This document shows positions 1 through 5,402 of a stretch of 9,055 nucleotides of DNA, piece by piece (positions within the stretch are counted from its first letter, which is position 1; each line of letters starts with the position of its first letter). The DNA comes from JAICLL01 sp035252155 (lineage in GTDB: Bacteria > Planctomycetota > Planctomycetia > Pirellulales > JAICIG01). Under the pieces are notes generated by a model. That model saw only the letters and a list, made by a program, of their open reading frames with translations. It had not been told where the DNA came from and made no database searches. The stretch spans positions 1 through 9,055 of the forward strand of contig DATFDL010000603.1 of NCBI GenBank assembly GCA_035252155.1. The letters are read 5' to 3'. The position numbers and the translations under genes are program-made.

Positions 1-353
1 CACGTCAGCAGGCCGAGCGACGCAAGGCGGAGAGATCGCCGGGAGTCGAGACGGCATATGCCGCGACTGCCGAGCAGGCAAGCGTGCCAATCGATGTTTC
101 GCGCATCGCGCGGATCTCGGCGTTCATACCGAAGCACGGAACGTTCTTCGCCAGCTATTTTACGCTAACGGGACTGCACGCCCTGCACGTGTTGGGCGGA
201 GCATTGATGTTCGCCTTTATCCTCTGGCCGGGTGCGCGCATGTGGCGCGACGATCCGGAGCGCTACACGAACAGCGTCGAATGTGTCGGTCTGTTCTGGC
301 ACTTCGTCGACCTGGTTTGGATCTTCCTGTTTCCGATCATTTATTTGCTATAG
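1..353 (+). CDS. ctaE: Cytochrome c oxidase subunit III, C-terminal part (5' end outside window)
   Basis: This is the last 116 codons of a heme-copper oxidase subunit III, read in the frame starting at base 3 and ending with TAG at 351-353. The reading frame is open to the window edge, so the upstream helices lie outside. Visible are a charged linker, then two membrane helices. The first contains YFTLTGLHALHVLGG, the family's conserved helix with its HxxH. The last contains GLFWHFVDLVWIFLFPIIYLL, the typical subunit III C-terminus. A GTG at 84 could be mistaken for a start, but it falls in the linker and would remove the earlier helices the family needs. Subunit III is an integral membrane partner that stabilises subunit I. 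The subunit IV gene follows after 21 bases, so the genes are probably cotranscribed. The identification rests on strong recalled family motifs. Confidence 0.93.
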   Translation, partial: RQQAERRKAERSPGVETAYAATAEQASVPIDVSRIARISAFIPKHGTFFASYFTLTGLHALHVLGGALMFAFILWPGARMWRDDPERYTNSVECVGLFWHFVDLVWIFLFPIIYLL

Positions 354-374
354 GCAAGCGAGCGAACGCTGACC

Positions 375-737
375 ATGCCCGATAACTTACTGTCACACGC
401 GCTACCCATGCCCCCTGCCTCGCCGGCGGGCGCGCATGACCTCCAGCGCGAGCAGAAACATTATTTGGCCGTATACGCCGTGCTCGTCGCTGGCACCGTG
501 TTAACCGTTGCCATGTACTACGTCCACTTCGAAGCGTTGTGGCAGACGGTGACCGTGGCGCTCTTGATCGCGGCGGCGAAGGCCGCCTGCGTGGCGGCTA
601 TCTTCATGCACATGTGGCACGGCCAGCGAGACGTTTACAAACTGCTGTTTTTTACCGGTGTATTTGTGGCGACCCTGTTCGTCCTCACGACCTATTCGCT
701 CTTTAGCTTGCCAGGCTCGGGCCATTATCTGAGGTAA
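375..737 (+). CDS. Cytochrome c oxidase subunit IV (prokaryotic, CyoD-like)
   Basis: The predicted product is a 120-aa membrane protein with about 28 polar N-terminal residues followed by three hydrophobic segments at roughly 30-48, 57-78 and 88-110. The second helix and following loop carry the family signature AAAKAACVAAIFMHMWH (about 66-82), typical of the small bacterial subunit IV of caa3 and bo3 oxidases. The subunit is an accessory membrane component thought to stabilise the oxidase core. It lies 21 bases after subunit III and 4 bases before the next gene, the usual place for it. No strong Shine-Dalgarno precedes ATG 375. The in-frame ATG at 408 (Met12) is an alternative start that would keep all three helices. 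Confidence 0.9.
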   Translation: MPDNLLSHALPMPPASPAGAHDLQREQKHYLAVYAVLVAGTVLTVAMYYVHFEALWQTVTVALLIAAAKAACVAAIFMHMWHGQRDVYKLLFFTGVFVATLFVLTTYSLFSLPGSGHYLR

Positions 738-741
738 CAGC

Positions 742-951
742 ATGTCGCTGAAAGCGTTTCATTTATTGTTCCTCGCCGCCTCCGAGCTGCTGCTGTTCGG
801 ATTCGCCGGTTACGAAAACTTTCGTTACTGGCAATTGGCGGGAAGCCGGGCCGATTTATGGATCGGCTTTGGCTCCAGTCTGTTTGGGTTTGCGCTGCTC
901 GTTTACGTCTGGCTCTTTCTACGGAAAACCAAAGACATCGGCCTGGTATGA
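742..951 (+). CDS. Small two-helix membrane protein of the oxidase cluster
   Basis: The product is 69 aa with two hydrophobic segments, about residues 4-22 and 39-60, separated by a short polar loop (ENFRYWQLAGSRADLW). It ends in a basic tail (RKTKDIG). GAGG at 731-734, inside the end of the subunit IV gene, sits seven bases before the ATG and supports this start. Only four bases separate it from the subunit IV stop, so translation is probably coupled. I know no assigned function. Small proteins beginning with a similar MxxKxFH segment are, from memory, common beside cytochrome oxidase genes in planctomycetes and Verrucomicrobia, so an accessory or assembly role is likely but inferred. It has no copper- or heme-binding motif. 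Confidence 0.75.
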   Translation: MSLKAFHLLFLAASELLLFGFAGYENFRYWQLAGSRADLWIGFGSSLFGFALLVYVWLFLRKTKDIGLV

Positions 952-1009
952 AATCGGCAATGAGGATCAGCCGTCTGATCGATTGTGACGGGCACACCCG
1001 TATCGGCCT

Positions 1010-1100
1010 CTGTAGGGAACGGACTCCGTGCCGTTCCGCTGAGGGGCGGCGCGACGTCCACCCGCCCCTCGAGGAACGCCACGGAGTGCGTTCCCTACAG
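1010..1100. repeat. Long imperfect inverted repeat (REP-like intergenic hairpin)
   Basis: A left arm at 1010-1049 beginning CTGTAGGGAACG pairs with a right arm at 1062-1100 ending CGTTCCCTACAG, around a 12-base loop at 1050-1061. Across about 39 positions only a few mismatches and one single-base offset are visible. The element lies between two small oxidase-cluster genes. A transcribed copy would form a very stable hairpin able to attenuate, process or protect the mRNA. It lacks a following U-tract, so it is not a classic intrinsic terminator. Similar palindromes seem, from memory, to be dispersed in planctomycete genomes. Confidence 0.85.
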
Positions 1101-1121
1101 ACTGTTGTTCAGTTTGGAGTC

Positions 1122-1373
1122 ATGACGAATAAAATGTCATTGGTCGTCGTGATCCTCGTGCTCGCGGCGCCGCGAACGATATTCGCTTGCGCGGCTTGCT
1201 CAGGACGCAGTGATGATTTGGCGGCACAAGGACTCAACGCCGCCGTATTCACGCTGTTGACCGTGCTGCTGGCGGTACTGAGTGCCTTTGTCTGCTCGCT
1301 GATCTACTTGATTCGTCGTGCGGCAAAACACCCGCTGGCCTTGCCCGAAGTGCCGGAAGGAGTGGTGCGATAA
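1122..1373 (+). CDS. Small membrane protein with CxxC near the N-terminus
   Basis: The predicted product is 83 aa. A hydrophobic N-terminal segment (about 5-22) looks like a signal peptide or anchor. A CAAC pair follows at C23 and C26, then a second hydrophobic helix at about 40-64 and a basic tail. The frame is open further upstream, but that part runs through the inverted repeat at 1010-1100 and is not believable as protein. ATG 1122 has GGAG only two bases away and ATG 1134 has it 14 away, so the start is uncertain by four residues. The stop overlaps the subunit II start by one base (TAATG), indicating translational coupling. I recall similar short CxxC membrane proteins in planctomycete and verrucomicrobial oxidase loci. 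A redox or copper-related accessory role is a guess. Confidence 0.72.
   Translation: MTNKMSLVVVILVLAAPRTIFACAACSGRSDDLAAQGLNAAVFTLLTVLLAVLSAFVCSLIYLIRRAAKHPLALPEVPEGVVR
1357..1362 (+). promoter_or_regulatory. Ribosome binding site for subunit II
   Basis: AAGGAG inside the 3' end of the preceding small gene lies ten bases before ATG 1373. It supports this start and reinitiation across the one-base TAATG overlap. Confidence 0.6.
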
Positions 1374-2278
1374 TGGACACGGCCGACAAGCTTGCCCCCA
1401 ACTTGCCATCTGCCGAACCTTTCGACTGGCTGAATCTGCCGGAGCTCGCTTCGCGGCACGGTGAGGACGTCGATCGGCTCTTGCAAGGGGTCCACTTCGC
1501 GATGCTGCTGCTGTTTGTGGGCTGGATCAGCTACTTGGTTGTGGCCCTGTGGCGCTTCCGGGCCAAACGCAACCCGCGGGCAAATCCGGCCGGCGTGAAG
1601 ACCATCGTCTTCGTGCTGGTCATCGGCATCGTAGTGGTGGAGGAAGCGGCGACACTGTTTGGCGTCGCCATTCCACTTTGGAACAAGAACGTGTCGGAAT
1701 ATCCCGACGAGAAAGAGGCGACGGTGGTGCGCGTGACCGCCCAGCAGTTCACCTGGAATGCCCGCTACCCCGGCAAAGACGGCAAGTTCGGTGCGCAAAG
1801 CCGCGAGTTGGTTAGCGCCAGCAATCCGCTGGGTTACGTTCCCGGCGACGAAGCGGGCAAAGACGACGTAGTGCCGCCGTTGAAAGATATTCGCGTGCCG
1901 CTGGAACCGATCGATGCCGACGGCGACGGCCAGCAGGATGTCGATTCGCACGGCCAGCCGAAATTCAAGTCGGTCATTATTCACTTGACGAGCCAAGATG
2001 TCATTCACAGCTTCAAAGTGCTGCCCTTGCGGATCTGCCAGGATGCGATTCCCGGGATGAGCATCCCGATTCATTTTATTCCGACCCGCGAAGGGAAGTA
2101 CGTGATCACCTGCGCGCAGTTATGCGGAAATGGCCACGCCACGATGATTGGCTGGCTGACCGTCATGGACAACCGGCCTCAACGCGCAGCCGACGGAACC
2201 GTTGCGGCGCCCGGAGCCTTTGATCAGTGGCAAGCAGCGCACGTCGTGGGCGACGCGCCGCAGCAAAGCTTTGAATGA
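1373..2278 (+). CDS. ctaC: Cytochrome c oxidase subunit II (CuA-binding)
   Basis: The product is 301 aa. Two membrane helices lie at about 38-60 and 75-99, followed by a periplasmic cupredoxin domain. CuA ligands are visible: H212 (DVIHSF), C247, C251, H255 and M258 in CAQLCGNGHATM. The residue between the cysteines is Q249 instead of the textbook Glu. That residue binds through its backbone carbonyl, so the site should work, and Gln is, from memory, usual in this planctomycete/verrucomicrobial type. There is no CxxCH, so no fused cytochrome c. An acidic DADGDGQQDVD stretch (181-191) interrupts the cupredoxin domain and resembles a calcium-binding loop. The protein accepts electrons from cytochrome c and passes them to subunit I, which is expected upstream with subunit III. 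Confidence 0.94.
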   Translation: MDTADKLAPNLPSAEPFDWLNLPELASRHGEDVDRLLQGVHFAMLLLFVGWISYLVVALWRFRAKRNPRANPAGVKTIVFVLVIGIVVVEEAATLFGVAIPLWNKNVSEYPDEKEATVVRVTAQQFTWNARYPGKDGKFGAQSRELVSASNPLGYVPGDEAGKDDVVPPLKDIRVPLEPIDADGDGQQDVDSHGQPKFKSVIIHLTSQDVIHSFKVLPLRICQDAIPGMSIPIHFIPTREGKYVITCAQLCGNGHATMIGWLTVMDNRPQRAADGTVAAPGAFDQWQAAHVVGDAPQQSFE

Positions 2279-2283
2279 AGAAT

Positions 2284-2289
2284 GGGGAG
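2284..2289 (+). promoter_or_regulatory. Ribosome binding site choosing ATG 2296 for the first SCO gene
   Basis: GGGGAG lies six bases before ATG 2296. The earlier in-frame ATG at 2275, which overlaps the subunit II stop, has no comparable site, so 2296 is the better start. Confidence 0.65.
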
Positions 2290-2295
2290 CTTCGA

Positions 2296-3027
2296 ATGAA
2301 ATATCTAGAAAAGTTGCCGCTGGCGCTGACGACGGTCATGCTGCTGCTGGCCGTCCCGTATTTGCTGGTGAAAACGGGCGTATGGCAGCCAGCGCTGTCG
2401 GTCGCTTCCGACGCATCCGCCGCACTGCCCATGCGCGATCCCGATGAGCTGCCGGTCATTTGCGAGCTCGCCGATTTTGCGATGACCAATCAGTTGGGAC
2501 AGACCATTCGCCGAGACGATCTGTTGGGCCAGGTCTGGGTGGCCGACGTGATCTTCACCCGCTGTCCCGGTCCGTGCGCGATGATGACCACACGCATGGC
2601 TGATCTGCAAGCCTCCATTCCGAAGGAATGGCCCGTCAAGTTCGTGTCGCTGACAGCAGATGCCGATTACGACACGCCCGAGGTACTACGCCGCTACGCG
2701 GAGGAATACCAGGCCGACTCGCAACGCTGGAATTTCCTGCACTCCACGAAGACGGGCATCGTCGATCTCGCGGTCAGGAATTTGAAATTGGTGGTGCTCG
2801 ATAAGGAACAAGAGCGGCAATCGGCCCATGATTTGTTCATTCATTCGACCACGCTGGCCTTGGTCGACAAGCACGGCCGCCTGCGCGGTGCATTCGAATC
2901 GGTGCCGATGATCGTGTCCGACGACGCCGACTTCGCGGATGTCCAGCCGGCGCCACTCGACGACTGGCAAACCACCTTGAAACCACGACTGCTCAAAGCG
3001 GTTGAACAACTCATCGTAGAAGACTAA
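2296..3027 (+). CDS. SCO1/SenC/PrrC family copper chaperone (first copy)
   Basis: From ATG 2296 the product is 243 aa; starting at 2275 would add seven residues. A single N-terminal hydrophobic segment (about 7-25) anchors or exports it, followed by a thioredoxin-fold domain. The copper-binding CxxxC is C90-PGP-C94, directly after the strand VADVIFTR. The third ligand is H183 in FIHSTTLALVDKHGRLRGAF, the usual SCO context. SCO proteins deliver copper to, or reduce the cysteines of, the CuA site of subunit II. The gene lies directly after one CuA subunit gene and 19 bases before another, so either or both could be its client. All three copper ligands are present and the length is normal for the family. 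Confidence 0.92.
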   Translation: MKYLEKLPLALTTVMLLLAVPYLLVKTGVWQPALSVASDASAALPMRDPDELPVICELADFAMTNQLGQTIRRDDLLGQVWVADVIFTRCPGPCAMMTTRMADLQASIPKEWPVKFVSLTADADYDTPEVLRRYAEEYQADSQRWNFLHSTKTGIVDLAVRNLKLVVLDKEQERQSAHDLFIHSTTLALVDKHGRLRGAFESVPMIVSDDADFADVQPAPLDDWQTTLKPRLLKAVEQLIVED

Positions 3028-3046
3028 CCAACAGGAATCACGGCTT

Positions 3047-3673
3047 ATGCAAAACGTCGCGCTGACAATCTTTCTGATCTGGGCGGCGATCACCGTCGCG
3101 ATCTTCGTTTTCGTGGCCCGCAGCGGCCGATCGCCCGGCGAATTGCCGATGAAGGCATACAAGCGGAACCGAGTTATTCTCCTCGCGGTTCTCTCGGGCG
3201 CCGCGGTGGTGCTGCTCTTCCTCACACTGCCGCTGACTCCCTATCCGAACGAAGGGGACGTGCCAGACCGAATCATCTACGTTTCCGGTAAGCAGTTCGC
3301 GTTCAAGCTGTCCGATCAACCGATCTCACGCGAGGATGCGCTCGATGACGAAGTCTTTTTGACCATCAAGCCGATTCGCACCGGCGAGCTCGTTGAGTTC
3401 CGCATTTCGGCCGCCGACGTGACGCACGGCTTTTGCATTTACAACCGCGCCGGCAAAGTGCTGACCCAAACGCAAGCGATGACGGGATATGTCAACCGCC
3501 TGCGACACCGCTTCTCGGAAAGCGGCGTGTACCCCGTGCTGTGCTTTGAATTTTGCGGTATCGGGCACCACACCATGAAAACGCAATTGGAAGTTGTGGA
3601 CAATCCAACCGCCCACAGCCCAACCGCCCAAGGCGCGGTCGCGAGCACGTTTGCTTCACACAGCCAGGAATGA
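3047..3673 (+). CDS. Second, short CuA subunit II (NorS-like)
   Basis: The product is 208 aa with two helices at about 4-24 and 42-62 and a compact cupredoxin domain. The CuA site is complete and canonical: H127 (DVTHGF), C166, E168, C170, H174 and M177 in CFEFCGIGHHTM. It is about 90 residues shorter than the other subunit II here and differs throughout, so it is not a recent duplicate. AGGA at 3033-3036 precedes ATG 3047 by ten bases. The catalytic subunit gene follows after a 238-base gap, so this is its likely electron-input subunit. In the reported norS-norY-senC clusters of ammonia oxidisers the small subunit would be NorS. An ordinary B-family subunit II is the alternative. The last 24 residues are low-complexity and derive partly from a 15-base tandem repeat. 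Confidence 0.87.
   Translation: MQNVALTIFLIWAAITVAIFVFVARSGRSPGELPMKAYKRNRVILLAVLSGAAVVLLFLTLPLTPYPNEGDVPDRIIYVSGKQFAFKLSDQPISREDALDDEVFLTIKPIRTGELVEFRISAADVTHGFCIYNRAGKVLTQTQAMTGYVNRLRHRFSESGVYPVLCFEFCGIGHHTMKTQLEVVDNPTAHSPTAQGAVASTFASHSQE
3605..3634 (+). repeat. 15-base tandem duplication in the subunit II-like gene tail
   Basis: Two copies of a 15-base unit beginning CCAACCGCCCA lie at 3605-3619 and 3620-3634, with two differences. They encode the repeated PTA motif in the low-complexity C-terminus (NPTAHSPTAQ), after the last CuA ligand. Confidence 0.7.
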
Positions 3674-3695
3674 GATTATCGGCTTCCCGAACCAG

Positions 3696-3848
3696 CGGTG
3701 GCTGGGGCAGAGCTGGCCGCAAATGGCCGCAAATACCAAGCGATGTGGATCGGCCAGCGATGCCCCGGTGGTTGCGCTTCCGGGGCATCGCCGCGACGGC
3801 GCAAAGCGGTCATGCGACGTTTATGGCGCGGCTCTGCCCCAGCCACCG
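3696..3848. repeat. Nested inverted repeat filling the gap before the catalytic subunit gene
   Basis: A perfect 18-base outer arm at 3696-3713 (CGGTGGCTGGGGCAGAGC) is matched by its reverse complement at 3831-3848. Inside, an 11-base perfect stem, CGATGCCCCGG at 3758-3768 with its complement at 3780-3790, encloses an 11-base loop. GGCCGCAAAT is repeated in tandem at 3715-3734. No coding sequence is supported here. The size and nesting suggest a REP/BIME-like element or a small non-autonomous palindromic repeat. It sits between two genes whose products should form one complex, so it could uncouple their mRNA levels. Confidence 0.85.
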
Positions 3849-3911
3849 AAGCTGCTCGTGTTGACCGAGTAACGTGATCGAAAATACTAAATACCAATCA
3901 GGAATCGTCTG

Positions 3912-5402
3912 ATGAACGAGTCTCTCAATAATAATGCATCGGCAGTCATCGAAATGTCCGCCGCTGATACCCGTTCCGCCAATCGGCTGACCCTTTTGTG
4001 GGTCATTGTGATGTTGGCACTGTTACCCATCCTGGTCTTGCTTGGCATGACGCTGCGCGGCGCGCAAAGCAATCTGCTGCCGATGCTCGCCGCCGAGCGG
4101 TTTTACAGCATTCTCACCTTGCATGGCCTGGGGATGGTCGGCTTGTGGTTTGTGGCCGGCATGGCCGGCGTGTGCGCGGTGCTGCGAAAATACGTTCGCT
4201 TGCACATGTGGGCCAACTGGACCGCGTTTCTCGGTACGCTGCTGGGCGTGGTCTTGCTGATCCTCGCCACGCTGATCGGCAAGTATGGCCCCGGCTGGTA
4301 TTTCCTCTATCCTCTGTCGATCACGCCCAAGGGCGTGTGGCAGGAGTGGGTGACCTACACGTTCTTGTCGGCGATTACCGTTTTGGGAGTCTCCTGGACG
4401 ATTTGGAGTATCGACGCCCTGTGGGGAATTGCTCGCCGATACTCGCTGCCGGCGGCATTGTCGTGGCATTACCTTACGGGCAAGGCCGGCCCGGAAGTTC
4501 CTCCGTTCATCCTGATCGTCACGGTCAGTCTGATTGCCAATCTGACGGGGCTGATTTCGGCCGTGATCATGCTGGTTTTGTATGCCTTGGAATTAGCGGG
4601 AATCACCGATGTCAGCGATGCCTTGCTGATGAAGAACCTGGTCTTTCTGTTCGGGCACATCCTCGTGAACGTGACGCTGTACTTGGGCGTCGGATTGCTG
4701 TACGAGCTACTTCCCGAGTACGCGGGTCGCCCTTGGAAGAACAACCGGTGGGTGGCCATCGCCTGGAATACCGTGCTGATACTGATCGTGGTCGCCTACT
4801 TCCACCACCTCTACATGGATTTCGCGCAAGTTCGCGTGCTGCAGTTGATCGGGCAAGTGACGTCCTATGCCTTGGCGATTCCCGCGGCCGCGGTGAGCAT
4901 CTACGGCACGCTGGCGCTGGTGTGGAGAGCCCGAATGCAATGGTCGATGGCTTCGCTCTTGATGTACTGCGGCGTGGCCGGTTGGGCCGTCGGTGGCATT
5001 GGGGCGCTGATCGACTCGACCATCGCCGTCAATGTCACGTTCCACAATACGCTCTGGGTCCCAGCCCACTTTCATACCTATTTTCTGGTGGGTGTGGTGC
5101 TGATGATCCTGGGGGGCGTCTTCCATCTGTGCGGTAAGTTATCGGGACTGCCGGAGGATGTGCGGCGGTCGCGGTTGTGTACCGGGCTGATCTGCCTGGG
5201 TGGCTATGGATTCGTACTGATGTTTTACCTGGGCGGGGCCATGTCGATTCCTCGCCGCTACGCACAGTACCACGAGCTGATTTCAAACGGCGCGTTGCTG
5301 GCCGGCACCGCATTGGTGTTCATCACGTTGCTATTTGTCGGACTGCTGATCTACATTTGGGAAACGGGACGCCGATGCGCGGTCGCTTTCAAGAAGGTCT
5401 GA
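3912..5402 (+). CDS. Heme-copper oxidoreductase catalytic subunit, B-family, lacking the active-site Tyr (candidate sNOR, NorY-like)
   Basis: A 496-aa polytopic membrane protein of about 12 helices. Cofactor ligands are intact: H71 (LHGLGM) and H388 for the low-spin heme, H386 for the high-spin heme (HNTLWVPAHFHTYF), and H249, H298 and H299 for CuB. HNTxWVPxHFH, the HH pair and the later IPRR match Thermus ba3-type subunit I as I recall it. In oxidases of that family the first CuB ligand stands in GHPxVY, where the Tyr is cross-linked to His. Here it reads GHILVN, so Asn253 replaces that Tyr. NO reductases of this superfamily lack the Tyr, and norS-norY-senC (sNOR) clusters have the same gene order. 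NO reduction is therefore plausible but unproven. Automated annotation may call this a cbb3-type subunit I. AGGA at 3900-3903 precedes the start by eight bases. Confidence 0.9.
   Translation: MNESLNNNASAVIEMSAADTRSANRLTLLWVIVMLALLPILVLLGMTLRGAQSNLLPMLAAERFYSILTLHGLGMVGLWFVAGMAGVCAVLRKYVRLHMWANWTAFLGTLLGVVLLILATLIGKYGPGWYFLYPLSITPKGVWQEWVTYTFLSAITVLGVSWTIWSIDALWGIARRYSLPAALSWHYLTGKAGPEVPPFILIVTVSLIANLTGLISAVIMLVLYALELAGITDVSDALLMKNLVFLFGHILVNVTLYLGVGLLYELLPEYAGRPWKNNRWVAIAWNTVLILIVVAYFHHLYMDFAQVRVLQLIGQVTSYALAIPAAAVSIYGTLALVWRARMQWSMASLLMYCGVAGWAVGGIGALIDSTIAVNVTFHNTLWVPAHFHTYFLVGVVLMILGGVFHLCGKLSGLPEDVRRSRLCTGLICLGGYGFVLMFYLGGAMSIPRRYAQYHELISNGALLAGTALVFITLLFVGLLIYIWETGRRCAVAFKKV
5391..5397 (+). 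promoter_or_regulatory. Ribosome binding site choosing ATG 5402 for the second SCO gene
   Basis: AAGAAGG inside the end of the catalytic subunit gene lies four bases before ATG 5402, which overlaps that gene's stop as TGATG. The earlier in-frame ATG at 5375 has no comparable site. Confidence 0.6.

Noticed and set aside
858..1121. Upstream extension of the 83-aa gene to a 171-aa product
   Set aside because: It overlaps the 69-aa gene in another frame and runs through the long inverted repeat; its translation lacks protein-like character.
1304..2074. A 256-codon open frame on the minus strand inside the subunit II gene
   Set aside because: It is the antisense shadow of a clearly identified CuA subunit, rich in H, Q and R, and matches no family I know.
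3553..3872. Short + strand open frames across the gap before the catalytic subunit gene
   Set aside because: They are created by the nested palindrome, lack ribosome binding sites and overlap the real CuA subunit gene.
3998..5137. A 379-codon + strand frame inside the catalytic subunit gene
   Set aside because: It is an out-of-frame shadow of the heme-copper subunit, rich in Arg, His and Gly and lacking membrane segments.
5177..5401. Long N-terminal extension of the second SCO to 341 aa
   Set aside because: The extension overlaps the catalytic subunit gene; the signal peptide and ribosome binding site both support ATG 5402.
3912..5402. Identity as a cbb3 (C-family) oxidase or a cNOR NorB
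   Set aside because: No CxxCH cytochrome subunit is nearby, the partner is a CuA protein, and HNTxWVPxHFH with IPRR fits the B family.
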